A DNA stretch of 64,000 nt from Alphaproteobacteria bacterium. GTDB taxonomy: Bacteria > Pseudomonadota > Alphaproteobacteria > Rhizobiales > Xanthobacteraceae. A program made the position numbers and the translations under genes. The notes beneath the pieces were generated by a model, which made no database searches, was not told the origin of the DNA, and saw only the letters and a list, made by a program, of their open reading frames with translations. Shown one piece after another: positions 53,354 through 61,993 of this stretch; the stretch's first letter is position 1; each line of letters begins with the position of its first letter. The stretch spans positions 4,399,162 through 4,463,161 of the forward strand of contig JBBCGH010000001.1 in the NCBI GenBank assembly GCA_037200445.1, read 5' to 3'.

Positions 53354-53995
53354 ATGCGTTTCAACACGATTTTACCGCTGCGCGTGAAATCAATCTGGAG
53401 AGTGGGCGGCGTCGCGCTCGCGCTATCATTGGTGTGCGGAGTGCTGCCGACGGCCGCGCAATACGGCACGCCCGAGCAATTCCGCCGCATGACGCCGGAG
53501 ATCGCGGATCGCGATCCCGGAGTCGCGGCGCCGGAGGAAGCGCAGTCGGAAGCGGTCTATCACCGCCAGCCGGTGTTCTATCGCACCAACGAAGCGCCCG
53601 GCACGATCATCATCGATACGTCGGACCGCTTCCTCTATCTGATCCAGGGCAACAACATCGCGCTGCGCTACGGCATCGGCGTCGGCCGCGACGGTTTCCA
53701 GTGGCAGGGCCTGCTGCGCATCTCGCGCAAGCAGGAGTGGCCGGACTGGACGCCGCCGCCGGAGATGATCCAGCGCCAGCCTTACCTGCCGCGCTTCATG
53801 GCCGGCGGACCGGGCAATCCGATGGGCGCGCGCGCTCTCTATCTCGGCAGCACCGTCTATCGCATCCACGGCACCAACGCGCCGGAGACGATCGGCCACG
53901 CGGTTTCGTCGGGCTGCTTCCGCCTCGTCAATGACGAGATCGCGGATCTCTACACGCGCGTCCCGGTCGGCACCAAGGTGATCGTGCAGCAATAG
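53354..53995 (+). CDS. L,D-transpeptidase (YkuD domain)
   Basis: 213-residue exported enzyme. A long basic N-region and hydrophobic stretch (GGVALALSLVCGVLPTAAQ) form the signal. The YkuD catalytic domain spans residues ~80-212: PGTIIIDTSDRFLYLIQGNN opens it, and the active-site motif is RIHGTNAPETIGHAVSSGCF followed by RLVNDEIADLY, with the catalytic Cys in SSGCFR. These enzymes make 3-3 peptidoglycan crosslinks or attach proteins to the wall in the periplasm. The ribosome-binding site GGGGG is weak. Monocistronic. Confidence 0.93.
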   Translation: MRFNTILPLRVKSIWRVGGVALALSLVCGVLPTAAQYGTPEQFRRMTPEIADRDPGVAAPEEAQSEAVYHRQPVFYRTNEAPGTIIIDTSDRFLYLIQGNNIALRYGIGVGRDGFQWQGLLRISRKQEWPDWTPPPEMIQRQPYLPRFMAGGPGNPMGARALYLGSTVYRIHGTNAPETIGHAVSSGCFRLVNDEIADLYTRVPVGTKVIVQQ

Positions 53996-54033
53996 CGCTT
54001 CCCCCCGGACGCGCGGCCGGTCATGATCCGCGC

Positions 54034-54225
54034 ATGACCCGTCCCGAGCCTCGCCGCCTCACCTGCGCGCGCTGTGGCGCGCCATTCGAATGTGGCAGCA
54101 CAGTCGGACACTGCTGGTGCGCCGAGGAGGATTTCCGCCTGCCGATGCCGGCGGCCGGAGAGGACTGTCTGTGCCCGGCGTGCCTGCGCAAGGCCGCGGC
54201 GGGCAAAATCGAAGAACGAATCTAG
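54034..54225 (+). CDS. Cysteine-rich CWC family protein
   Basis: 63-residue protein with eight cysteines in the CWC pattern: LTCARCGAPFECG, then HCWCAEEDFRLP, then EDCLCPACLRKAA. It matches the small cysteine-rich CWC domain family, presumed to bind zinc or another metal in the cytosol. It begins 38 nt after the L,D-transpeptidase stop without an evident ribosome-binding site. Function is not established for the family. Confidence 0.8.
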   Translation: MTRPEPRRLTCARCGAPFECGSTVGHCWCAEEDFRLPMPAAGEDCLCPACLRKAAAGKIEERI

Positions 54226-54274
54226 AGCCCTATCGTTCTTGGTTGAATCGGAGTCGGGCTCCAGCTTTTTGTTT

Positions 54275-54323
54275 GAGCATGATCTTTTCCGAAAACCGGT
54301 TCCCACTTTTCGGGATCATGCTC
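54275..54323 (-). repeat. Dispersed palindromic repeat, short form (copy 4)
   Basis: A 49-bp palindrome with GAGCATGATC/GATCATGCTC ends, closely matching copy 2. It sits between the convergent CWC and secreted-protein genes, ending 5 nt from the latter's stop, so it may act as the shared transcript end. Confidence 0.9.
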
Positions 54324-54328
54324 TGCCC

Positions 54329-54937
54329 TCAGTTCGGCACGCCGCCGTCGCGTCCGACATTGATGCGCGGGGCCGTGAACGTCCCGTCCGCCTGCTTGGC
54401 CGCCGCGAACACGCTGAACGGAGCGCCGGGCTTGAGGTCGTCCCTGCCGCCGACCTCATAGCGCACGACCGGGGTCTCCGGCCCGACGATGATCTTCTTT
54501 TCTCCGTCCTTGTATTTGATCAGGATGACGGGGCCGTCGACGCTGGACACGACATTACCCACCGCCCCGTTGGTCATCGTCGAGTTGGGTGCGCCGTCCC
54601 AGGGACGATGCCCGTCGCCCTGCCCGCGCATGGAGGCAGCGAAGATGTGCACTTCAAGCGCCTTCTGGCTGCCGTCGGGCTGCGGCATCGCTCCGCTGCC
54701 GATGTAGTCGCCTTCCTTGATGTCGGCGCGTGTCGCCTTGTGGACGGCGACTATCGTCACGTTGTCGGCGAGCTTCAATGTGGCCGCGGCGCCGTCGCGC
54801 GTTTTCACGAACAGCGTATTGCCGTCCACGCGCTCGATCGTGCCACGCAGCCGCTGGGTCTGCGCCTGCGCGCAGACGCACGATAGCGCGAACGCCAAAA
54901 CAAGCGCCGTGGCAGCCAGCATCCGGGATGTTCTCAT
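54329..54937 (-). CDS. Secreted beta-rich protein, DUF5666-like
   Basis: 202-residue exported protein. Two ATGs lie in frame; 54937 is chosen because GGAGG lies 8 nt before it and only 1 nt before the ATG at 54943. The signal peptide is SRMLAATALVLAFALSCVCA. The mature part (RLRGTIERVDGNTLFVKTRD, TLKLADNVTIVAVHKATRAD, KEGDYIGSGAMPQPDGSQKA) has the OB-like beta pattern seen in DUF5666-type proteins, followed by a second similar half (ILIKYKDGEKKIIVGPETPV). The two halves suggest an internal tandem of one beta fold. Function unknown. Confidence 0.75.
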   Translation of the reverse strand: MRTSRMLAATALVLAFALSCVCAQAQTQRLRGTIERVDGNTLFVKTRDGAAATLKLADNVTIVAVHKATRADIKEGDYIGSGAMPQPDGSQKALEVHIFAASMRGQGDGHRPWDGAPNSTMTNGAVGNVVSSVDGPVILIKYKDGEKKIIVGPETPVVRYEVGGRDDLKPGAPFSVFAAAKQADGTFTAPRINVGRDGGVPN

Positions 54938-55008
54938 GGCCATTCCTCCACGCAGAGAGGCTAGCACGGCAGAGCCGGCGCAGGCCATGAGACGAATCCA
55001 GCGGGCCG

Positions 55009-58000
55009 CTACGCCGCCGCAACCTCGCGCCTGAAGCGCGCGATGAGATCGAGGGCCTCCGCGGCCGGACGCGGCGGGCTCGCCAGATAGCCCTGCATCT
55101 CGGTGCAGCCCGCGCGGCGCACCAGCTCGAGTTGCTCGGCGGTTTCGATGCCTTCCGCCGTGGTCTCGATGCCGAGGCTTTGGCCGAGGCTCGCGATCGC
55201 CTTGATGATCACGGCGCTGTCGCGGCTGCGCTCGACATCCTTGATGAACGAGCGGTCGATCTTGATCTTGTCGAACGGGAACGAGCGCAGGTAGCTGAGC
55301 GACGAATAGCCGGTGCCGAAGTCGTCCATCGCGATGCGCACGCCGAGCGCGCGCAGCTGATGCAGCATGGTGAGGATCATCTCGTCGTCCTGCAGCAGCA
55401 CCGCCTCGGTGATCTCGAGCTCCAGGCGGTTCGGCGCAACCCGCGCGGCGGCGAGCGCCTGCGTCACCATCGTGACCAGTCCGCGGTTGCGGAACTGCAC
55501 CGGCGAGAGGTTGACCGCGACCCGCACCGACTTGGGCCAGTGCGCCGCATCCTTGCAGGCCTCGCGCAGCACCCATTCGCCGAGCGGAACGATCAGGCCC
55601 GTCTCCTCGGCGAGCGGGATGAACTCCGACGGCGGCACCGGCCCGCGCTCCGCGTGGTTCCAGCGCAGCAGCGCCTCCATGGCGACCAGTTCGTTGGCGG
55701 CGAGATTGATCTGCGGCTGGTAGGCGAGCGAGAATTCCCCGCTGGTCAGTGCGCGGCGCAGGTCTACCTCGAGCGCGCGGCGCGCCTGGATGCGCGCATC
55801 CATGTCCGGCTCGAAGAAGCGGAAGGTGCCGCGTCCCTCCGCCTTGGCGCGGTAGAGCGCGAGGTCGGCGCATTTCATCAGGTGGTCCGCCGCGCTGCCG
55901 TCGTTCGGCGCGAGCGCGATGCCGATGCTGACGCCGGAATTGATCTCCTGTCCGTCGATGTGCATCGGCTCGGAAATCACCTCGACCAGCCGGCGCGCCA
56001 GCTTGCCCGCCGTTTCGGCGGTTGAATTCCCTTGCAGCACCGCAAACTCGTCCCCGCCGAGCCGGGCGATCGTGTCGCCCTCGCCGACTACGCCGCGCAC
56101 CCGCTCGGCAATGATCCCGAGCAGCCTGTCGCCGATCGAGTGGCCGAGCGTATCGTTGACGCCCTTGAAGTTGTCGAGGTCGAGGTAGCAGACCGCCATC
56201 GTCTCGTTGTGCGACTCGATGCGCGCGAGCCCCTCGGCCATCTTCTCGCGCAGCAGCAAGCGGTTCGGCAGCTGCGTCAGGGCATCGTGCCGCGCCATGT
56301 GCGCAATGCTTTCCTCGGCGCGATGCCGCTCGGTGACGTCTTCGTAGATCGCGACCCAGCCGCCTTGCGGCATCCTCTCGTGCGTGAGCTTGATGATCCG
56401 CCCGCCAGCGAGATGCCGATGCACGATCAGATTGCCCGCATTCAGCGAGGCGACATAGCCGTCGTACAATTCCTCCAATGTCGCGTTGCTGTGGCGGTAA
56501 TTTCCGATCGCCAGGCTGTGCGCAATGATATCGCGGATCGGCACGCCGGGGCGCACAACGTCCGGCGGCAGATTGAATATCTCGGCGTATCGCTTGTTGC
56601 TGACGGTGAGGTTCATGTTCTCGTCGAACATGCAGAGGCCGTGCGCCATGTTGTTGAGCGCGATGTCGAAGCGGCGATGCTGTTCCTTCAGCTCCTCGGC
56701 GGCGCGCTCGCGCTCGGTGATGTCCTCGTAGGTACAGACCCGCCCGCCATTCTCCAGCGGCTGGTAGCGCACCGCAATCGTGCGCCCGTCGGCAAAACGC
56801 CGGACGATGACCTGCTCGCCATTCGCCACACGGCGCTCGAAGTCATTGAAGAATTCTTCCGCGTTTGCTTCCGCCGCCGAGTGCACGCCTTGCGTCAGGC
56901 TGAACCGGATCATCTCCATGATCGGCGTGCCGGGCTTCACGGCTTCGGGCGGGAGCTTGTAGAGCTCCCTGAAACGCCGGTTGTGCACGATGATGCGCCA
57001 GTCCTTGTCGAACATGCACAGCGCGTGTCCCATGTTCTCCAGCGCGGCATCGAAGCGGCGGTACTGCTCGCTCAATTCCTCGGCCGCGCGCTCGCGCTCG
57101 GTGATGTCCTCGAAGGTGCCGACCCAGCCGCCGTTCGCCATCCGCTGGTGACGCACGTGGAGCAGCCTGCCGCTGATGACAACCTGCCGGTCGACCGCGC
57201 CGTCCTTGCTCTCCTCCACGCATCGCTTGAACGCGCCGAAATAGCTTTCCGCGGTCTGTCCCGCTGGGTGGGTCGCACGCGTCATGCTCGCCCGGATCAC
57301 TTCCAGCACCGGCGTGCCAGGCAGCGTTTCCTCAGGCGTGAGACTGTACATTTCGAGATAACGACGGTTGCGCACCATCATGCGCCAGTCCGCGTCGAAC
57401 ACGCACAGCCCGTGCGCCATGTTCTCCAGCGCCGCATCGAATACGATGTTCTGTTCGCGCAGCGCCTGCTCGTAGCGCACGCGCTCGGTGACGTCCTCAT
57501 GCGCCGATACCCAGCCGCCCTCCGGTGTCGCACGCGAGGTCTGTTCGATCACGCGTCCATCTTTCAGCTTCAGCTGCGTGGTTGAAAGCGACCTGCCGGT
57601 GACCGCGGCCTTGCGGTGCTCATAAAACTCCTCAGCGGACAGCTCGGGCGCGTTGCCCACGGCGATCCAGTGCGCGATCACTTCGCGCAATGTAACGCCG
57701 GGCTTGATGATCTCCGGATCAAGCCCGTACATCTCGTGGTGCTGCGGGTTGCAGGCGATCAGCCGTTCGTCCGGGCCGAACATGCAGAGCCCGTGCGACA
57801 TATTGTTGATCGCCTGGTCGAAACGCTCGTACTGCAGGCGCAGTTCGCGCTCCATGCGGGTGCGCTCGGTCACGTCCTCGCACAGCGTGACCCAGCCGCC
57901 GTCCGACATCGGATGACTGTGCAGGACGTAGTTGCGGCCGTTGCGCAGATTGAGTGCCGACTGATACGGCTTGCCCGGCTTCATCATGTCGAGAAGGCGC

Positions 58001-58647
58001 TGCCACGCCTGGGCGCCGGTCGCGCGGGGAAAGTATCCGCGCTGCGCCGCGTACTCAACGATGTCGGACATCGGGACGCCGACGCGCACCACGTCTTCGG
58101 CAAGCCCGAACATTTCCAGGAAGCGCGGATTGAACAGCACGATGCGATGCTCGGCGTCGACGGCGCAGAGCGCGTGCGACATCTGGTTCATCGCCTGGTC
58201 GAAGCGCTCGAACTGCACGCGCATCGCGTAGTCCTTGCGCTGCCGCTCGGTGATGTCCTCGACCAGCGTCACCCATCCGCCGCCGGCGATCGGCCGATAG
58301 TCCATCGCGAAGGTGCGCCCGCGCGACATCTGGCGCAGCAGGCGGAACGGCAGTCCGCGCGCCATCAGATCGGAGCGGCGGCGCTTGACTCCCTCGAGTT
58401 GCGCCGCGGGGAAATTTCCGCGCGCGGCCGAATGCGCGATCAGGTCGGCGATCGGCATGCCGACCCGCGCGACCTCCGGCGAGAGATCGTACATCTCGAG
58501 GAAGCGCTGGTTGTAGAGTACGATCCGCTGGTCCGCATCGACCATGCACAGGCCATGCGACATGCTGGCGAGCGCCGCCTCGTGCAGCGCAAGCAATTCC
58601 TGCAGCTGACCCGGCTGATCAGCCTGAACGGCGTCGGGCGCGTTCAT
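55009..58647 (-). CDS. Six-PAS GGDEF-EAL cyclic-di-GMP protein
   Basis: 1212-residue cytosolic signalling protein without membrane spans. Six PAS_7-type units of ~125-130 residues occupy residues ~10-780, each opening like MSHGLCMVDADQRIVLYNQR and closing like VTLVEDITERQRK. GGDEF follows (motif LGGDEFAVLQG near residue 866), then EAL (MEALLRWNHAERGPVPPSEF near 992, DDFGTGYSSLSYLRSFPFDK). Both catalytic motifs look intact, so it may make and degrade c-di-GMP. The product-inhibition site expected before GGDEF reads GEGD, not RxxD, so feedback control is probably lost. The repeated PAS array suggests stepwise duplication. Monocistronic. Confidence 0.92.
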   Translation of the reverse strand: MNAPDAVQADQPGQLQELLALHEAALASMSHGLCMVDADQRIVLYNQRFLEMYDLSPEVARVGMPIADLIAHSAARGNFPAAQLEGVKRRRSDLMARGLPFRLLRQMSRGRTFAMDYRPIAGGGWVTLVEDITERQRKDYAMRVQFERFDQAMNQMSHALCAVDAEHRIVLFNPRFLEMFGLAEDVVRVGVPMSDIVEYAAQRGYFPRATGAQAWQRLLDMMKPGKPYQSALNLRNGRNYVLHSHPMSDGGWVTLCEDVTERTRMERELRLQYERFDQAINNMSHGLCMFGPDERLIACNPQHHEMYGLDPEIIKPGVTLREVIAHWIAVGNAPELSAEEFYEHRKAAVTGRSLSTTQLKLKDGRVIEQTSRATPEGGWVSAHEDVTERVRYEQALREQNIVFDAALENMAHGLCVFDADWRMMVRNRRYLEMYSLTPEETLPGTPVLEVIRASMTRATHPAGQTAESYFGAFKRCVEESKDGAVDRQVVISGRLLHVRHQRMANGGWVGTFEDITERERAAEELSEQYRRFDAALENMGHALCMFDKDWRIIVHNRRFRELYKLPPEAVKPGTPIMEMIRFSLTQGVHSAAEANAEEFFNDFERRVANGEQVIVRRFADGRTIAVRYQPLENGGRVCTYEDITERERAAEELKEQHRRFDIALNNMAHGLCMFDENMNLTVSNKRYAEIFNLPPDVVRPGVPIRDIIAHSLAIGNYRHSNATLEELYDGYVASLNAGNLIVHRHLAGGRIIKLTHERMPQGGWVAIYEDVTERHRAEESIAHMARHDALTQLPNRLLLREKMAEGLARIESHNETMAVCYLDLDNFKGVNDTLGHSIGDRLLGIIAERVRGVVGEGDTIARLGGDEFAVLQGNSTAETAGKLARRLVEVISEPMHIDGQEINSGVSIGIALAPNDGSAADHLMKCADLALYRAKAEGRGTFRFFEPDMDARIQARRALEVDLRRALTSGEFSLAYQPQINLAANELVAMEALLRWNHAERGPVPPSEFIPLAEETGLIVPLGEWVLREACKDAAHWPKSVRVAVNLSPVQFRNRGLVTMVTQALAAARVAPNRLELEITEAVLLQDDEMILTMLHQLRALGVRIAMDDFGTGYSSLSYLRSFPFDKIKIDRSFIKDVERSRDSAVIIKAIASLGQSLGIETTAEGIETAEQLELVRRAGCTEMQGYLASPPRPAAEALDLIARFRREVAAA

Positions 58648-58843
58648 AGCGGCAATTGGTCCCCCGAAGCGCGCAGCCTACGCGGGAGGCTCACAATCGC
58701 CGGTTAATCGGATTGGTTTAAATTGTATGACGGCACAGTTTTTCGCTGAGTTCCAGGGCGGATAACCGGCAATTTGAACCTTTCCGGTCACGATCCGACA
58801 AACTCTGCAACGCTCACGCTCGAGCGAACGCCGGAGCTTGCCG

Positions 58844-59902
58844 ATGGCCTTTACCGAAACTGACCTGCGCGCCGCCTCGGCGGCCGGCGTGCTGGATGCG
58901 GTGCAGCTCGATCGGCTGATCGCCTTCCTGCATCAGCGCGGTACCCCTGCCGGGGCGGGATCCGCGCCCCGCTTCGATGTCGCGCACCTACTCTGGTACG
59001 CGGGCGCGCTCATCGTGATGACCGCGATGGGCCTGTTCTCGACGCTCGCGTTCTCGGAAATGGGCGGCAAGGCGCTTGCCGCAACAGCCGCGGTCTACGC
59101 AGCCGCCTTCACGGCCGCGGGTCATTATCTCTGGCACACCAGGAACCTGCGCACGCCGGGCGGTCTGTTGATCGCTATCGCCGTCTCGATGGCGCCGCTC
59201 GCCGTTTACGGCATCCAGGATGCGCTCGACCTGTGGGGCCAGTTCGGCAAGCCCGGAACGGTCCACGGCTTCTATGTCTGGATCAAGGGTAGCTGGATCT
59301 TCATGAAGATCGCCGCGATCGTCGCCGGCATCCTTGCGCTGCGCTTCTATCCGTTTCCCTTCATCGTGGTGATCATCGGCATCGCGCTCTGGTTCATGTC
59401 GATGGACCTCGCGCCGTGGATCGCCGGCGAGCAGTATGCCGACTGGGAGACGCGCCGCACGGTGTCGCTGCGCTTCGGGCTTGCCACCATCCTGTTCGCC
59501 TGGGCGATCGACTGTCTCAAGCGCGGCGGCGACTTTGCCTTCTGGCTGCATTTGTTCGGCATCGTCATGTTCTGGGGCGCGGTGAGCTTCACGTCAGGCG
59601 GGACGGCCGTCGACAAGGCGCTCTATTGCGCGATGAACGTCGGGCTGCTGTTCTTCGCGGTGTTCCTCGGGCGCAAGGTCTACGCGGTGTTCGGCGTGAT
59701 CGGCATCGCGATGTATCTCGGCGATCTCGCCGACAAGGTCTTCAGGGACTCGCTGCTGTTTCCGTTCGCGCTGTCGCTGATCGGCGTCGCGGTCATCGCC
59801 GCGGGCCTGCTCTACTACCGCCATCAGGACCGCATTACTGACTGGCTCGAAGCGCGCGTTCCGGACCCGGTGAAACGGCTGCGGCCGATTCACATGCGGT
59901 GA
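58844..59902 (+). CDS. Polytopic membrane protein of unknown function
   Basis: 352-residue inner-membrane protein with about nine or ten spans (LLWYAGALIVMTAMGLFSTL, GLLIAIAVSMAPLAVYGIQD, FMKIAAIVAGILALRFYPF, ALYCAMNVGLLFFAVFLGRK). The N-terminal ~45 residues (FTETDLRAASAAGVLDAVQL, DRLIAFLHQRG) are a soluble helical segment like the start of DUF2157-type proteins. ATG 58844 is chosen because GGAG stands 8 nt upstream; the TTG at 58838 is unlikely. It converges with a cupin gene across a 1-nt gap. No transporter signature is evident. Confidence 0.8.
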   Translation: MAFTETDLRAASAAGVLDAVQLDRLIAFLHQRGTPAGAGSAPRFDVAHLLWYAGALIVMTAMGLFSTLAFSEMGGKALAATAAVYAAAFTAAGHYLWHTRNLRTPGGLLIAIAVSMAPLAVYGIQDALDLWGQFGKPGTVHGFYVWIKGSWIFMKIAAIVAGILALRFYPFPFIVVIIGIALWFMSMDLAPWIAGEQYADWETRRTVSLRFGLATILFAWAIDCLKRGGDFAFWLHLFGIVMFWGAVSFTSGGTAVDKALYCAMNVGLLFFAVFLGRKVYAVFGVIGIAMYLGDLADKVFRDSLLFPFALSLIGVAVIAAGLLYYRHQDRITDWLEARVPDPVKRLRPIHMR

Positions 59903-59903
59903 A

Positions 59904-60218
59904 TTACTTCAGTGCGTCGGGCTGCTTCACCTCGATCTCGACGAACGCGAGCGGCTGATCGGCGCCATTCATCACGTCGTGCTCGATGCCGGCCGGCCGC
60001 CGGTAGGACTGACCGGCCACAAGCCGCACCTCGCTCACCTGCCCGTCCGCCGCCTCGATCTTCATCAGCGCATCGGTGAGCATCACGACGAAATACGGCC
60101 AGCCGTGCGTGTGCCATCCGGTTGCGGCGCCCGGTGCGAAATCCCAACGCGTAATGCGCGCCGTCGCGTCGTCCTGCTGCACGGTCGGGACCGCAGGCTG
60201 ATTGCATTTGAACGGCAT
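59904..60218 (-). CDS. Small cupin-domain protein
   Basis: 104-residue cytosolic cupin. ATG 60218 follows GAGGAGACGAGT, a strong ribosome-binding site; the longer frame from 60266 is not supported. The first cupin motif is GAATGWHTHGWPYFVVMLTD (two His), the second GQSYRRPAGIEHDVMNGAD with one His and a Glu. The gene is divergent from a Bug receptor 83 bp away, so it may act on a compound taken up by that receptor. Activity unknown. Confidence 0.85.
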   Translation of the reverse strand: MPFKCNQPAVPTVQQDDATARITRWDFAPGAATGWHTHGWPYFVVMLTDALMKIEAADGQVSEVRLVAGQSYRRPAGIEHDVMNGADQPLAFVEIEVKQPDALK

Positions 60219-60301
60219 ACTCGTCTCCTCGCGCCGCGGCTTGCCCGCGTGCGCGAACGTGAGCATAACCTCGCTTCAACAAAGAAGCATACGGGGACAA
60301 A

Positions 60302-61267
60302 ATGAAACGTCGCACTTTCCTCGCCGGCTCCGCCGCATCGCTCGCCGCACCGGCACGCGCGCAGGCGCAATGGCCGCTCGGGCAGCCGATCCGCATCATC
60401 GTGCCGTTTCCCGCCGGGGCCGCGAACGACGCGATGGGCAGGCTCGCTGGACAGGTGTTGCACGAGAAGCTCGGCGCCACCGTGGTGGTCGAGAACCGCG
60501 CCGGCGGCAGTGCGTCAATCGGCACGACCGCCGTGCTCAACGCGGCGCCGGACGGCTACACGCTGCTCGCCTCCGCGTTCAACCACATCATCCTCAATCA
60601 TGCCGTGAAGAGCGTGACGTTCGATCCGCAGGCCGACTTCGAGGTGATCGGCCGCACGGCGCGCGCGCCGCTGTTGATGGTGCTGGCACCGAACCGGCCG
60701 GAGAAAACGATCGCCGAGATGATCGCGGCCGCGAAGGCCACACCGAACGACTGGACTTTTGCGATCCCGGCGCTCGGCGCGCCGAGCCATCTGGCGACCG
60801 TCGACTTCATGAGCCGCGCCGGCCTGACGATCGCGACATCGCCCTATCGCGGGACTGCGCCGGCGCTGACCGACGTGATTGGCGGACACGTCCAGCTGCT
60901 GATCGATGCCTCGTTCGCGCTGCTGCCGGCCGCCAAGGAAGGCCGGGTGAAGGCGCTCGGCATCACCACCAGGGACCGCTCGGCGCTGGCACCCGATTTT
61001 CCGACCGTCGCCGAGCAGGGCTTCGCGGGCTACGATTTCCAGTCCTGGTACGGGCTTTGGGCACCGAAAGGCACGCCGCGCGAGATTTGCGCGCGCGTCA
61101 ACGCGCTGATGCGCGAGACGATGCGGGATCCGGGCGTTGTCGAGCGGCTGAACCAGTCGCTGCTCGAGCCGGTGATCGAGACCAGCGACGAGAGCAAGGC
61201 CTTCATTGCGACCGAGGTGCCGAAGCACGTCGCGCTGTTGAAGAAGGCGGGATTCGAGGCACAATAA
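60302..61267 (+). CDS. Bug/TctC-family solute receptor with Tat-like signal
   Basis: 321-residue periplasmic receptor beginning KRRTFLAGSAASLAAPARA, a short twin-arginine-type signal. Family signatures: QPIRIIVPFPAGAANDAMGR, ENRAGGSASIG, DGYTLLASAFNH and IATSPYRGTAPALTDVIGG. It is the fifth Bug protein of the window and again has no transporter partner. The divergent cupin gene shares its promoter region. The ligand is unknown. Confidence 0.92.
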   Translation: MKRRTFLAGSAASLAAPARAQAQWPLGQPIRIIVPFPAGAANDAMGRLAGQVLHEKLGATVVVENRAGGSASIGTTAVLNAAPDGYTLLASAFNHIILNHAVKSVTFDPQADFEVIGRTARAPLLMVLAPNRPEKTIAEMIAAAKATPNDWTFAIPALGAPSHLATVDFMSRAGLTIATSPYRGTAPALTDVIGGHVQLLIDASFALLPAAKEGRVKALGITTRDRSALAPDFPTVAEQGFAGYDFQSWYGLWAPKGTPREICARVNALMRETMRDPGVVERLNQSLLEPVIETSDESKAFIATEVPKHVALLKKAGFEAQ

Positions 61268-61381
61268 AATTGCCGCTATTTCATTCGCCGGGCGTTAACT
61301 ACGGGCCCGGTTCCGGCAGGTTGTAAACCTTTCCCCCATCGCCTGCGCGTATATCGATCGTTGCATAAGGCGGGGGACACC

Positions 61382-61990
61382 ATGAGCCTGATGTGGCGCG
61401 CCCTGTTCGTGATCGGCGCCATCGTGGCCGGACGGACCGCGATCGGACTCTACTGGGAAGGACCCTCCGCGTTCTTCCAGACCGAAACCGCGCGCGTCGG
61501 CAACTGGCGCGAGGCAAAGCTCCGCCCCGCCTGCCAGATCGTGCGCGAACAGCCGGCGCGTGAAGTCGGCGCACCCGCGCGGCCCCAGCGCGTCTCCTGG
61601 GAAGACCACGAGCGCGCGCTCGAACTCTCGGCTGCGCTGAACTGCTTTCTTGTGACGCAGACCAACGCGGTCTGTGAGCGCGACAACCGCGCCTACGTGA
61701 TCCATTACGTCGGCGAGTACTTCTCCAAGATGGAAGAGATGCTGGCGAGCGCGGCGCGCCATGGCGACGATGACGTTCGCGCGGTTCGCTCACTGTGGAA
61801 CGCGCCGAACAATCGCGCCGCATTGGCGGCGCTCGACGAGAACATCCGCTTCGGCAAGCTGCACACATCCGATTTCGGGCGGTCGGCGCCCGCGCCATTG
61901 AAGCCGCAGCTGGCCCAATGGGCGAAAATGACCGACGGCTGCGCCGGTCTGCGCCCCTGGGCTCCGGTCAAGGTCACAGTGAACTGGTGA
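61382..61990 (+). CDS. Membrane-anchored Cys-containing protein, paralogue 1 of 3
   Basis: 202-residue protein. ATG 61382 follows GGGGGA and begins an N-terminal anchor or uncleaved signal (SLMWRALFVIGAIVAGRTAI). The periplasmic part carries C-x9-C-x4-R (LNCFLVTQTNAVCERDNR), then VIHYVGEYF, and near the C-terminus GKLHTSDFG with a Cys exactly 21 residues after the FG pair (TDGCA). The same frame of residues occurs in the next two genes. Four cysteines suggest disulfides. It heads a three-gene operon with a 3-nt gap. A small AGGTT/AACCT inverted repeat (61318-61330) precedes it. No known family is recognised. Confidence 0.8.
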   Translation: MSLMWRALFVIGAIVAGRTAIGLYWEGPSAFFQTETARVGNWREAKLRPACQIVREQPAREVGAPARPQRVSWEDHERALELSAALNCFLVTQTNAVCERDNRAYVIHYVGEYFSKMEEMLASAARHGDDDVRAVRSLWNAPNNRAALAALDENIRFGKLHTSDFGRSAPAPLKPQLAQWAKMTDGCAGLRPWAPVKVTVNW

Positions 61991-61993
61991 GTC

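Noticed and set aside
54329-55873. Reading the secreted DUF5666-like protein as a 514-codon protein
   Set aside because: The upstream 300 codons are a shadow of the EAL domain. A good ribosome-binding site and signal peptide mark the true start at 54937.
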